A stretch of DNA of 64,000 bases from Mycolicibacterium bacteremicum (GCF_943913955.1 NZ_CALUAE010000026.1:10789-74788); one strand, 5' to 3'; positions 8,987 to 17,084 are shown, counted from the stretch's first letter. Numbers and translations are program-made. The notes: generated by a model not told the origin, from the sequence alone.

Positions 8987-10519
8987 ATGGCCGAAAAGAA
9001 GATGGCCGAGAACAAACTGCTGTCACCAGGGCAGACGTGCTGGCGAACGGTCGAGGCGGACCGCTTCGCGCCCATCGTCGATGGCGCCGACTATCTGAGG
9101 TGCGTGAAATCGGCGATGCTGGGCGCCGAGAACCGGATCCTGCTCATCGGCTGGGACTTCGACGCCCGCACCACGTTCGAGCCGGGCGGCGGCACACTGC
9201 CCGGTCCCAACCAACTGGGCCCGTTCCTGTTCTGGCTGCTGTGGCGCCGCCCGCACCTCAAGGTCTACGTGCTCAAGTCCAACCTCCGGCTGCTGCCGGT
9301 CTTCGAGCGGTACTGGTACAGCATCGTCCCGGTGCAGTGGCTCAACCGGATCACCTCGGCGCGGATGCACCTGGCCGTCGACGGCGCGCACCCCACCGGC
9401 GCGGTGCACCACCAGAAGGTGGTGGTCATCGACGACGCCGTCGCGTTCTGCGGGGGGATCGACCTGACGCTCGGACGCTGGGACACCCGCGCACACGATG
9501 CGGTCGAGCCGGGTCGGCGGGCGGCCGGTGAGGCCTACGGTCCACGGCACGAGGTGGCCACGGTCGTCGACGGGGAGGCGGCCCGGTCGCTGGCCGAACT
9601 GGCCAGGGACCGTTGGGAGATGGCGACCGGCCAGGCCCTGCCGCCGGTCGGTCCCGGCGCGAGCGTCTGGCCGCAGCCCTGCGAACCGGCGCTGCGCCAC
9701 GTGCAGATCGGCATCGCCCGGACGCTGCCCTCGTTGCCCGAGCGCGACGAGGTGCGCGAGGTCGAGGCGTTGAACCTGGCGGCCATCGGTGCCGCCCGGA
9801 AGATGATCTACCTGGAGAACCAGTACCTGGCCGCGCGCAGCATCTGCGAGGCGCTGGCCGAGCGGCTACGCGACCCCGATGGTCCCGAGGTGATCATCGT
9901 GCTGCCGCGCACCTCGGAGAGCCAGTTGGAACGGGAATCGATGGACAGCGCCCGCGAGCGGATGCTGCGCCTGCTGTGGGAGGCCGACGAGCATGACCGG
10001 CTGGGCGTCTACTGGCCCGCGGTGCCCGGTGGACAGTCGCTCTACATCCACTCCAAGATCGTCGTCGTCGACGACCGCTTCCTGCGCATCGGCTCGTCCA
10101 ACCTGAACAACCGCTCGCTGGGCTTCGACAGCGAATGCGATGTGGCCATCGAGTACTCCGACGACCGCGACGACATCCGCACCCACATCGAGTTCGTCCG
10201 CGACGACCTGCTGGCCGAGCACCTCGGGCTGCCGCTGGACACGGTGCGCGCCGAGATGCGGGCGCGCGGGTCCATCCTGAAGGCGGTCGACACCCTGCGC
10301 GGACGGTCCCTGCGCAAGTTCACCCCGCACATGGTGTCCGCCGACGCCGGGCCCTTCGCCGAGAACGACCTGATGGATCCCGTCCGGGTGCCGACATCGG
10401 TGGCGGTGAGCGTGCTCTCGGTGGCCGTCGCGCTGGTCACCTGGCCGTTGGTCAAGGGAGCGCCGGGACTGTGGTCGGTGGTCCGCTCGGCCGGTGAACG
10501 GGTCGGCCTGCCCATCTGA
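8987..10519 (+). CDS. Phospholipase D/cardiolipin synthase-like protein
   Basis: The 510-residue protein has two HKD motifs, the hallmark of the PLD superfamily: H142-x-K144 with D149 (VHHQKVVVIDD) and H355-x-K357 with D362 (IHSKIVVVDDRFLRIGSSNLNNRS). A hydrophobic stretch near the C terminus (SVAVSVLSVAVALVTWPL) suggests membrane attachment. Members hydrolyse or transfer phosphatidyl groups. ATG 8987 is preferred because AAGGAG is six bases upstream; another in-frame ATG at 8981 abuts that site. It is convergent with the alcohol dehydrogenase gene, one base apart. The exact phospholipid substrate is not known. Confidence 0.9.
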   Translation: MAEKKMAENKLLSPGQTCWRTVEADRFAPIVDGADYLRCVKSAMLGAENRILLIGWDFDARTTFEPGGGTLPGPNQLGPFLFWLLWRRPHLKVYVLKSNLRLLPVFERYWYSIVPVQWLNRITSARMHLAVDGAHPTGAVHHQKVVVIDDAVAFCGGIDLTLGRWDTRAHDAVEPGRRAAGEAYGPRHEVATVVDGEAARSLAELARDRWEMATGQALPPVGPGASVWPQPCEPALRHVQIGIARTLPSLPERDEVREVEALNLAAIGAARKMIYLENQYLAARSICEALAERLRDPDGPEVIIVLPRTSESQLERESMDSARERMLRLLWEADEHDRLGVYWPAVPGGQSLYIHSKIVVVDDRFLRIGSSNLNNRSLGFDSECDVAIEYSDDRDDIRTHIEFVRDDLLAEHLGLPLDTVRAEMRARGSILKAVDTLRGRSLRKFTPHMVSADAGPFAENDLMDPVRVPTSVAVSVLSVAVALVTWPLVKGAPGLWSVVRSAGERVGLPI

Positions 10520-10520
10520 A

Positions 10521-11615
10521 TCAGAACTCGATGATCTGGCGCACCGCGCGGCCGTCGGCCAGCGCGTCCATCCCGGCGTTGATCTCCTCCAGCGTCAGAG
10601 TGGCCGAGACCAGCTTCTCCACCGGCAACCGGCCCGCCCGCCACAGCTCGACGAAGCGCGGGATGTCGCGGGCCGGTACCGCCGAACCCAGATAGCTGCC
10701 GATCAGGGTCCGCCCCTCGGCCACCAAACTCAACGGGGACAACGTGATCCGGGCATCCGGGGCCGGCAGCCCGACGGTGATGGTCCGCCCACCCGGCGCG
10801 GTCAGGCCGATCGCGGTCTCCAGCGCGCCGGCATGCCCGACGGCCTCGATGACCACCTCGGCCTTGATATCGGCCGCATCGGGTGTGGCCACCGCATGCG
10901 CACCCAGCTCACGCGCCAACGCCAGCTTGTCCGGCAGCCGGTCGACCGCGACGACCCGCACATCGTCATGGGCGAGCGCGGTGAGCATGGCGGCCATCCC
11001 GACACCCCCCATGCCGACGACGGCCACGGTCTGGCCCGGTTGCGGCCGCCCGGCGTTGAGGACCGCCCCGCCGCCGGTGAGCACGGCGCAGCCCAGCAGG
11101 GACGCCACCACCGCGGGGACATCGTCGTCCACCGGCACCACCGACCTGCGGTCGACCACGGCGTGGGTGGCGAATCCGGACACGCCGAGATGGTGCAGCA
11201 CCGGCCGGGCGTCGGGCCGGGCCAGCCGGACCGCCCCACTGAGCAAGGTGCCCGCGCCGTTGGCCGCGCTGCCGGGAATGCACGGCGCCAGGCCGTCGGT
11301 CGCGCAGGCCGAACACTGCCCGCAGCGCGGCAGGAAGGTCATCACCACTCGCCGGCCGACCGCCAGATCGGAAGAGCCGCCCACCTTTTCGACCACGCCG
11401 GCCGCCTCGTGGCCGAGCAGCATCGGAATCGGCCGCACCCGGTTGCCGTCCACCACCGACAGGTCGGAGTGGCACAGCCCGGCGGCCTCGATGCGCACCA
11501 GCAGTTCACCGTCGCCCGGTTCGCCGAGGTCGAGCTCCGTCACCGTCAGCGGTTGCGAGGCCGCATAGGGCCGGGACGCACCTATCGTTTCCAAGACCGC
11601 ACCGCGGATCAACAT
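10521..11615 (-). CDS. adhE1: Zinc-dependent alcohol dehydrogenase, AdhE1-like (Rv0162c position)
   Basis: The 364-residue enzyme is a class III-type zinc alcohol dehydrogenase. Catalytic zinc ligands are Cys48 and His69/Glu70 (LCHSD, LGHEAAG). The structural zinc site is C98-C101-C104-C112 (CGQCSAC...PC), and the NAD-binding motif is VAVVGMGGVGMAA. Its start is only 14 bp from the divergent thioesterase start, so both are probably read from overlapping promoters, perhaps leaderless. The gene order AdhE1, thioesterase, TB18.5-like, Mce1R matches M. tuberculosis Rv0162c-Rv0165c, which supports the name. Its physiological alcohol or aldehyde is unknown. Confidence 0.85.
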   Translation of the reverse strand: MLIRGAVLETIGASRPYAASQPLTVTELDLGEPGDGELLVRIEAAGLCHSDLSVVDGNRVRPIPMLLGHEAAGVVEKVGGSSDLAVGRRVVMTFLPRCGQCSACATDGLAPCIPGSAANGAGTLLSGAVRLARPDARPVLHHLGVSGFATHAVVDRRSVVPVDDDVPAVVASLLGCAVLTGGGAVLNAGRPQPGQTVAVVGMGGVGMAAMLTALAHDDVRVVAVDRLPDKLALARELGAHAVATPDAADIKAEVVIEAVGHAGALETAIGLTAPGGRTITVGLPAPDARITLSPLSLVAEGRTLIGSYLGSAVPARDIPRFVELWRAGRLPVEKLVSATLTLEEINAGMDALADGRAVRQIIEF

Positions 11616-11629
11616 GACACCAGCCTGAC

Positions 11630-12151
11630 ATGCTGGCCGGCATGGAGTACACGAGCGCGGACTTCGGTGTGCACTGGCCGGTGCAGACGCGGTGGACCGA
11701 CAACGACATGTTCGGACACCTCAACAACGCGGTCTACTACCAGCTCTTCGACACCGCCATCAACTCCTGGATCGGCTCGCGGGCCGGGGTCGACCCGATG
11801 GCCGCGCCGTGGTTGGGCGTGGTCGCCGAATCGAGCTGCCGCTACCTCGCGGAGGTGGCCTTCCCCTCGGATCTGGTCGTCGGCCTGGCGGTGACGCGGT
11901 TGGGCACCAGCAGCGTCACCTACCGCACCGGACTGTGGGCCGCTGGGCCTGATGCGCGGCTCGCCGCTGGGCCGGATGCGCGGCTCGCCGCGGGGCCGGA
12001 TGCGCGGCTCGCCGCTGGGCCGGATGCGCGGCTCGCCGCGGTCGGCTCGTGGGTGCACGTCTACGTCGACCGCCAGACCCGCCGCCCGGTCCCCATCCCG
12101 GACCCCATCCGCACTCTGCTCGGCACCGTCGTCCACGACGCGACACCCTGA
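11630..12151 (+). CDS. Hot-dog fold acyl-CoA thioesterase (4HBT/YbgC type) with an internal repeat (Rv0163-like)
   Basis: A 173-residue single hot-dog-domain thioesterase. The signature RWTDNDMFGHLNNAVYYQLF carries the catalytic Asp of the 4-hydroxybenzoyl-CoA thioesterase family. It should hydrolyse acyl-CoA in the cytoplasm. ATG 11630 or ATG 11642 could be the start; there is no ribosome site, suggesting a leaderless transcript. Residues about 105-136 are four copies of AGPDARLA encoded by a 24-bp tandem repeat, between two beta strands of the fold. This makes the protein longer than usual for the family. The repeat is in frame, so the enzyme may still fold with an extended loop. Confidence 0.87.
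   Translation: MLAGMEYTSADFGVHWPVQTRWTDNDMFGHLNNAVYYQLFDTAINSWIGSRAGVDPMAAPWLGVVAESSCRYLAEVAFPSDLVVGLAVTRLGTSSVTYRTGLWAAGPDARLAAGPDARLAAGPDARLAAGPDARLAAVGSWVHVYVDRQTRRPVPIPDPIRTLLGTVVHDATP
11942..12037 (+). repeat. 24-bp tandem repeat, four in-frame copies
   Basis: Four head-to-tail 24-bp units start at 11942, 11966, 11990 and 12014. They differ at one or two positions only. Each encodes AGPDARLA within the thioesterase gene. Such near-identical units in an otherwise unique gene point to a recent slippage or unequal exchange event, and copy number may vary between strains. Confidence 0.95.
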
Positions 12152-12216
12152 CCGATTCACCGTTTCCGCCGATTCAAACGGGGTAGCCGCCGGCAACACC
12201 CCACGGAGGAGACGTC

Positions 12217-12306
12217 ATGCATGGCGAGAGCACCCGCGCGAGCGCCCGCACCGATCCGCTGCCGACCACCGCGGCCGCCCGGCGGATGGCGAACCGGTGG
12301 ACCTGA
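12217..12306 (+). CDS. Short 29-codon ORF with strong ribosome site, overlapping the hydrolase start
   Basis: CGGAGGAG lies just upstream of an ATG at 12217 that opens a 29-codon frame (MHGESTRASARTDPLP...) ending in TGA at 12304-12306. The downstream metallo-beta-lactamase-fold gene runs in another frame and has no ATG of its own, only a GTG at 12297 that lies inside this ORF. It may be a leader peptide that couples translation to the hydrolase, or the true hydrolase N terminus broken by a frameshift. The strong ribosome site argues that ribosomes do load here. Confidence 0.4.
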   Translation: MHGESTRASARTDPLPTTAAARRMANRWT

Positions 12307-13103
12307 CCGTCACCTTCATCGGCAATGCCACCACGCTGATCTCCGCGGGTGGCATCACCGTGCTGACCGATCCCAACTTCCTGCACCAGGGCCAGCACGC
12401 CTACCTGGGATACGGGCTGCTGTCCCGGCGGCTGCACCCACCGGCTCTGCGCGTCGAGGAACTACCGCCGGTGGATGCAATCGTGTTGTCGCACATGCAC
12501 GGTGACCACTGGGACCGGGTCGCCCAGCGCGGTCTGGACCATTCGTTGCGGGTGGTCACCACCCCGCACGCGGCAAAACGATTGGTGCGCCGCGGATTCA
12601 ACGGCGCTCGCGGCCTGACGACCTGGGATCACCGCGACATCGTCAAGGGTTCGACAACGCTGCGGATCACCGCGCTGCCCGGCCGGCACGCACCCACCTG
12701 GACGCAACGCCTGCTGCCCCCCGTGATGGGCTCGATGCTGGAATTCGGCACCGCCGACAACCCGGCCCAGCGCAGGTTGTACATCTCCGGGGACACCCTG
12801 TTCATCGAGGACCTCACCCAGATCGCCACCCGCTTCCAGGCGATCGAGGCCGGCATCCTGCACCTCGGTGGCACCCGGCTACCCGCCGGTCCGCGATTGC
12901 CGTTCGGGCTCACGGTCACCATGGACGGCCGCCAGGGCGCCGAGGCGGTCGAGGCGGTCGGCCTGCCCAAGGTGATCCCGGTGCACTTCGACGACTACGG
13001 CGTGTTCGCCTCCCCGCTGAGCGACTTCCGCGCCGAGATGGAGCGACGTCGCATGGATGACCGCATCGTCGAACTCGGCCGCGGGGAGTCGGTCCAGCTC
13101 TGA
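12297..13103 (+). CDS. Metallo-beta-lactamase-fold hydrolase
   Basis: The 268-residue protein belongs to the MBL-fold superfamily. The metal motif H66-x-H68-x-D70-H71 (LSHMHGDHW) is followed by further ligand regions LPGRHAP and ISGDTLF, and a C-terminal PVHFDDYG histidine. It is related to UPF0173/UlaG-like cytosolic hydrolases rather than to beta-lactamases. The GTG at 12297 (DLTVTFIGNATTLISAGG follows) is the only usable in-frame start near the conserved N terminus. Ribosomes are probably handed over from the overlapping 29-codon ORF. It is inserted between genes that are adjacent in M. tuberculosis as I remember it. The substrate is unknown. Confidence 0.82.
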   Translation: MDLTVTFIGNATTLISAGGITVLTDPNFLHQGQHAYLGYGLLSRRLHPPALRVEELPPVDAIVLSHMHGDHWDRVAQRGLDHSLRVVTTPHAAKRLVRRGFNGARGLTTWDHRDIVKGSTTLRITALPGRHAPTWTQRLLPPVMGSMLEFGTADNPAQRRLYISGDTLFIEDLTQIATRFQAIEAGILHLGGTRLPAGPRLPFGLTVTMDGRQGAEAVEAVGLPKVIPVHFDDYGVFASPLSDFRAEMERRRMDDRIVELGRGESVQL

Positions 13104-13135
13104 TCGCGGTCGGCGCGACTCGCTATGCTCGCCCG

Positions 13136-13576
13136 ATGCCGATCGTCAGCAAGACCGTCGAGGTGTCCGCCCCCGCCGCCACGATCATGGCGATCGTCGC
13201 GGACTTCGAGGCCTACCCGCAGTGGAACGAAGAGGTCCGCGGGGCCTGGGTGCTGGCCCGCTACGACGACGGCCGGCCCAGCCAGCTGCGGCTGGACACC
13301 AAGGTCCAAGGTATCGAGGGGACCTACATCCAGGCCGTCTACTATCCCGCCGAGGGGCAGATCCAGACCGTCATGCAGCAGGGCAATCTGTTCTCCAAGC
13401 AGGAGCAGCTGTTCGCCGTCGTCGACATGGGCCCCACCAGCCTGCTCACCGTCGACATGGACGTCGAGGTCGACATGCCCGGTGTGCCGTCGATGATGGT
13501 CAAGAAGGTCGTCAACGACGCACTGGAACACCTGGCGGGCAACCTCAAGAAGCGCGCCGAGGAACTGGCCGGCTGA
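13136..13576 (+). CDS. SRPBCC (START-like) family protein, TB18.5/Rv0164-like
   Basis: A 146-residue single-domain SRPBCC protein (KTVEVSAPAATIMAIVADFE, ending in ALEHLAGNLKKRAEELAG), the polyketide cyclase/dehydrase-type fold that binds hydrophobic ligands in a deep cavity. It is nearly the same as my recollection of Rv0164 (TB18.5), including GAWVLARYDDGRPSQ and the TVMQQG motif. A TATGCT -10-like box ends a few bases before the ATG, which suggests a leaderless transcript. It is convergent with mce1R, with its stop directly adjacent. Its ligand is unknown; lipid binding would suit the location beside mce1. Confidence 0.85.
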   Translation: MPIVSKTVEVSAPAATIMAIVADFEAYPQWNEEVRGAWVLARYDDGRPSQLRLDTKVQGIEGTYIQAVYYPAEGQIQTVMQQGNLFSKQEQLFAVVDMGPTSLLTVDMDVEVDMPGVPSMMVKKVVNDALEHLAGNLKKRAEELAG

Positions 13577-14299
13577 TCAGGTCCACAGCCCCAGATCGTC
13601 GAGCAGGCTGGTCAACCGCCGGGCCCCGTCGTCGAACTGGCTGCGCGTCAGGCGGACCACCTCGGTGACCTCGCGGCGGCGCATCGCGGCGACCAGCTCG
13701 CGGTGGTTGGCCACCGCCTCCACACCCCACTGCGGGTCCGAGGCGTAGATGTGCGGAGGTAGGTAGCGGGCCGCGTTGAGCAGGAACCAGGCCAGCTTCA
13801 TCCGGTTGGTGGTGCGGTTGAACGCGCGGTGGAACCTGAACTCGGCCAGCGCGATCGCATCGACGTCACCGGAGCGCACCGCCGCGTCCAGATCCTCGGT
13901 CAGGCGCGCCAACTCGTCGATCTCGGCATCGGTGGCACGCTGGGCGGCGGTGGCGGCCAGCTCGGCGGCGATCGCCCCCTGCAGCCAGAAGATGTCGGCG
14001 ATGTCGTCACGGGTGAACGGTGAGACCACGTGCCCGCGGTTGGGCTCCAGTTGCACCATGCCCTCGCCGCGCAGGGTGCGCAGCGCCTCGCGCACCGGGG
14101 TGATGCTCACCCCGAGTTGCGCCGCGGTCTCGTCGAGACGCACGAACGTGCCCGGCCGCAGCGTCCCGGACATGATCGCCACCCGCAGGTAGCCGGCCAC
14201 CTCGTCGGAGAGCTGTTCGCGGCGGCGGGCCGGACCCAGTTTGGCGGGCGCGTTCATGCCGACGAGGGGTCCTTTCCGGGCTGTCGCGGGCTTGTCCAT
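13577..14299 (-). CDS. mce1R: GntR-family (FadR/FCD) regulator of the mce1 operon, Mce1R
   Basis: A GntR-type repressor with an N-terminal winged helix (ETAAQLGVSITPVREALRTL) and a C-terminal FCD ligand domain with His-rich metal/effector positions (FHRAFN; NHRELVAAM). It is divergent from fadD5 and mce1, exactly where mce1R (Rv0165c) lies in M. tuberculosis, so it should repress fadD5-mce1 in response to a fatty acid-like effector. The start is uncertain: in-frame options are GTG 14335, ATG 14329, ATG 14299 (used here, 240 residues) and ATG 14257. A perfect palindrome at 14338-14351 lies between it and fadD5. Confidence 0.9.
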   Translation of the reverse strand: MDKPATARKGPLVGMNAPAKLGPARRREQLSDEVAGYLRVAIMSGTLRPGTFVRLDETAAQLGVSITPVREALRTLRGEGMVQLEPNRGHVVSPFTRDDIADIFWLQGAIAAELAATAAQRATDAEIDELARLTEDLDAAVRSGDVDAIALAEFRFHRAFNRTTNRMKLAWFLLNAARYLPPHIYASDPQWGVEAVANHRELVAAMRRREVTEVVRLTRSQFDDGARRLTSLLDDLGLWT

Positions 14300-14337
14300 C
14301 CGACGGATGTCGGCATAGTGTGACCGCATCCACACAG

Positions 14338-14351
14338 TATTTGATCAAATA
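14338..14351. promoter_or_regulatory. Perfect 14-bp palindrome, candidate Mce1R operator
   Basis: TATTTGATCAAATA is its own reverse complement, in the gap between divergent mce1R and fadD5. A TATAAA -10-like box for fadD5 begins at 14350 and overlaps the palindrome, so binding would block the fadD5 promoter. Size, symmetry and position fit a GntR/FCD dimer operator; that Mce1R binds it is inferred. Confidence 0.7.
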
Positions 14352-14420
14352 TAAACGTTGCGCGGAATCCACACACTGCGCACGCCAGCGTCGTATCCGC
14401 CGATCGAAAGAGCCTCGGAG

Positions 14421-16004
14421 TTGACCGTTCAGACCGCCCCGTCCCGCACCGAACAGCCCTACCTCGCCCGGCAGCAGAACTGGTCCAACCAGCTGTCCCG
14501 GCACGCGTTGATGCAGCCCGACAGGACCGCGCTGCGCTTCCTCGGCCAGACCACCACCTGGGCCGAACTGGATGCGCGGGTCAACGCGCTGGCCGGCGCC
14601 CTGGTGCGCCGCGGCGTCGAGGCCGGCGACCGGGTGCTCATCCTGATGCTCAACCGCAACGAGTTCATCGAGACCTTCCTGGCCGCCAACCGGCTGGGCG
14701 CCATCGCGGTACCGGTGAACTTCCGGATGACCCCGCCCGAGATCGCGTTCCTGGTCAGCGACTGCGCGGCACGGGTGGTCGTCACCGAGGCGGTGCTGGC
14801 ACCGGTGGCCACCGCGGTACGCGACCTGGACTCGAGCCTGACCACGGTGATCGTCGCCGGCGGGACGACCGAGGACGGCGTGCTGGGTTACGACGACCTG
14901 ATCGCCGAGCAGAATCCGGTGCCCGGGCCGGTGGACATCCCGAACGACTCACCGGCGCTGATCATGTACACCTCGGGCACCACCGGCCGCCCCAAGGGCG
15001 CGGTGCTCACCCACACCAACATCAGCGGACAGGCGCAGACCTTCCTGTTCACCAACGGCGCCGACCTCAACCACGACGTCGGCTTCATCGGGGTCCCGCT
15101 GTTCCACATCGCCGGGATCGGCAACATGATCCCGGGCCTGCTGCTGGGCCGGCCGACGGTGGTCTACCCGCTGGGCGCCTTCGAACCGGGCGCCCTGCTC
15201 GACGTGCTGGAGGCCGAGGAGGTGACCGGCATCTTCCTGGTCCCGGCGCAGTGGCAGGCCGTCTGCGCCGCCCAGCGCGCCCAGCCCCGCACGCTCAAGT
15301 TGCGGGTGCTCTCCTGGGGTGCCGCGCCGGCCTCGGACACGTTGCTGAAGGAGATGGCGCAGACCTTCCCGGGGGCCAACATCCTGGCCGCCTTCGGTCA
15401 GACCGAGATGTCACCGGTGACCTGTATGTTGTTGGGCGAGGACGCCATTCGCAAACTCGGCTCGGTCGGCAAGGTCATCCCGACGGTGTCGGCGCGCATC
15501 GTCGACGAGGACATGAACGACGTGCCGGTCGGCGAGGTCGGCGAGATCGTCTACCGGGCGCCGACGCTGATGTCGGGCTACTGGAACAACCCGAAGGCCA
15601 CCGCCGAGTCGTTTGCCGGCGGCTGGTTCCACTCCGGGGACCTCGTGCGCCAGGACGAGGAGGGCTACATCTGGGTGGTGGACCGCAAGAAGGACATGAT
15701 CATCTCCGGCGGCGAGAACATCTACTGCGCCGAGGTGGAGAACGTCCTGGCTGCTCATCCGGCCATTGCCGAGGTCGCGGTGATCGGCCGCCCGCACGAG
15801 AAGTGGGGCGAGGTCCCGGTCGCGGTGGTCGCCCTCGCGACGCCGCCGGAGGCCCCGCTGACGTTGCGAGAACTCGACGAGTTCCTCACCGAGCGGTTGG
15901 CTCGCTACAAGCATCCCAAGGCGCTCGAAGTCGTCGATGCGCTGCCCCGAAACCCGTCGGGCAAAGTGCTCAAAACCGAACTCCGCACCATGTTCGGGTC
16001 GTAA
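14421..16004 (+). CDS. fadD5: Fatty-acid-CoA ligase FadD5, first gene of the mce1 operon
   Basis: The 527-residue adenylate-forming enzyme activates fatty or mycolic acids to acyl-CoA in the cytoplasm. The AMP-binding P-loop-like motif YTSGTTGRPKGA, the GQTEMSPVTCML adenine-binding region, the hinge WFHSGDLVR...DRKKDMIISGGENIY and the catalytic Lys near the C terminus (NPSGKVLKTEL) are all present. TTG 14421 is chosen because GAAAGAG lies eight bases upstream and the N terminus (MTVQTAPSRTEQPYLARQQNW) matches Rv0166 as remembered. It precedes yrbE1A and is separated from it by a 281-bp gap with its own promoter-like elements. Lipids imported by Mce1 are probably activated here. Confidence 0.93.
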   Translation: MTVQTAPSRTEQPYLARQQNWSNQLSRHALMQPDRTALRFLGQTTTWAELDARVNALAGALVRRGVEAGDRVLILMLNRNEFIETFLAANRLGAIAVPVNFRMTPPEIAFLVSDCAARVVVTEAVLAPVATAVRDLDSSLTTVIVAGGTTEDGVLGYDDLIAEQNPVPGPVDIPNDSPALIMYTSGTTGRPKGAVLTHTNISGQAQTFLFTNGADLNHDVGFIGVPLFHIAGIGNMIPGLLLGRPTVVYPLGAFEPGALLDVLEAEEVTGIFLVPAQWQAVCAAQRAQPRTLKLRVLSWGAAPASDTLLKEMAQTFPGANILAAFGQTEMSPVTCMLLGEDAIRKLGSVGKVIPTVSARIVDEDMNDVPVGEVGEIVYRAPTLMSGYWNNPKATAESFAGGWFHSGDLVRQDEEGYIWVVDRKKDMIISGGENIYCAEVENVLAAHPAIAEVAVIGRPHEKWGEVPVAVVALATPPEAPLTLRELDEFLTERLARYKHPKALEVVDALPRNPSGKVLKTELRTMFGS

Positions 16005-16285
16005 GCGAAGATTGACGCTCGCGAAAGTGACGCTCGGCCAACGGTTTTTACCACAAGATCGGCCGGGTCGCCCCCTGGATGGGCTTTGCTAACAGTTGCG
16101 ATATGAATAACCCGGATGCTTCACCCCGCTGGTCACGGATCGGGTACAGTCCTGTGGTCCGAGTTACTACCGACCGGTAGGTAGAGCAGGATCACACGCT
16201 ATGGAGCTGGTCTCCGGAACAGTGGAGGAGGGGGCGTGCGACAGCTAGTTCCGCTGCGCAGAACACTCGCCTCGGGGGGCCGTCG
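16005..16285 (+). promoter_or_regulatory. fadD5-yrbE1A intergenic region with a probable second promoter
   Basis: This 281-bp gap holds no full gene. It contains a TACAGT -10-like box at 16145-16150, the inverted repeat at 16167-16180 and a short leader ORF at 16236-16289. A promoter here could drive yrbE1AB-mce1 apart from fadD5. The remainder (16005-16140) shows nothing I can name. Confidence 0.5.
16167..16180. promoter_or_regulatory. Inverted repeat CTACCG-N2-CGGTAG, candidate TetR-type operator
   Basis: CTACCGACCGGTAG has 6-bp arms that are exact reverse complements around a 2-bp centre. It lies about 20 bp downstream of the TACAGT box and 105 bp upstream of yrbE1A. The form is typical of TetR/AcrR operators, so a regulator other than the GntR-type Mce1R may act here. 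No TetR gene is adjacent; the partner is unknown. Confidence 0.5.
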
Positions 16286-16289
16286 GTGA
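16236..16289 (+). CDS. 17-codon leader ORF overlapping the yrbE1A start
   Basis: GTG 16236 follows GGAGGAGGGG closely and opens a 17-codon Arg-rich frame (MRQLVPLRRTLASGGRR) whose TGA overlaps the GTG of yrbE1A (GTGA). The strong ribosome site lies here rather than at yrbE1A, so the arrangement looks like translational coupling. It could also be chance. Confidence 0.35.
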   Translation: MRQLVPLRRTLASGGRR

Positions 16290-17083
16290 CGGCGGGCAAC
16301 GGACTGGTCGACTACGTCAAGGACCAGCTGGACAAACCGCTGACCATGGTCGGCGGTTTCTTCAAAATGTCGGTTCTGACCGGCAAGGCGCTGCTCACCC
16401 GGCCGTTCCAGTGGAAGGAATTCATCCTTCAGAGCTGGTTCCTGATCCGGGTGGCATTCCTGCCGACCCTGGCGGTGTCCATCCCGCTCACCGTGCTGAT
16501 CATCTTCACGCTGAACATCCTGCTCGCCGAGTTCGGCGCGGCCGACGTGTCCGGCGCCGGTGCCGCGCTGGGCGCGGTCACCCAGCTCGGCCCGCTGGTG
16601 ACGGTGCTCGTGGTTGCGGGCGCCGGCTCCACCGCGATCTGCGCCGACCTGGGGGCGCGCACCGTGCGCGAGGAGATCGACGCCATGGAGGTCCTGGGCA
16701 TCGATCCGATCGAGCGCCTGGTCGCCCCGCGCGTGGTCGCCGCCACCTTCGTCGCCTTCCTGCTCAACGGTGCGGTGATCACCATCGGTCTGGTCGGCGG
16801 CTACTTCTTCGGCGTCTACATCCAGAACGTCAACGCCGGCGCCTACGTGTCGACGCTGACCCTGCTCACCGGCTTCCCCGAGGTCATGATCTCGGTCATC
16901 AAGGCCACCCTGTTCGGCCTGATCGCCGGTCTGGTCGGCTGCTACCGCGGACTCACCGTCGCCGGCGGCTCCAAGGGCGTGGGCACCGCGGTCAACGAGA
17001 CGCTGGTGCTCTGCGTCGTCGCGCTGTTCGCGGTGAACGTGGTGCTGACCACCATCGGCGTGCGCTTCGGTACGGGAGGCTGA
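16286..17083 (+). CDS. yrbE1A: MlaE-family permease YrbE1A of the Mce1 transporter
   Basis: The 265-residue integral membrane protein is one of the two permease subunits of the Mce1 ABC-type lipid importer. It has the MlaE/YrbE fold with the conserved central helix-loop (GAGSTAICADLGARTVREEIDAMEVLGIDP) that contacts the ATPase (MceG, encoded elsewhere). Several long hydrophobic helices and the ending NVVLTTIGVRFGTGG complete it. The GTG start is supported by the family N terminus (DYVKDQLDKPLTMVGGFF). It overlaps the leader ORF by GTGA, and yrbE1B follows directly. Confidence 0.93.
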   Translation: MTAGNGLVDYVKDQLDKPLTMVGGFFKMSVLTGKALLTRPFQWKEFILQSWFLIRVAFLPTLAVSIPLTVLIIFTLNILLAEFGAADVSGAGAALGAVTQLGPLVTVLVVAGAGSTAICADLGARTVREEIDAMEVLGIDPIERLVAPRVVAATFVAFLLNGAVITIGLVGGYFFGVYIQNVNAGAYVSTLTLLTGFPEVMISVIKATLFGLIAGLVGCYRGLTVAGGSKGVGTAVNETLVLCVVALFAVNVVLTTIGVRFGTGG

Positions 17084-17084
17084 C

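Noticed and set aside
10494..11894. Long plus-strand frame across the alcohol dehydrogenase
   Set aside because: The minus-strand product has complete zinc and NAD sites. The plus-strand product is His/Arg/Gln-rich and matches nothing.
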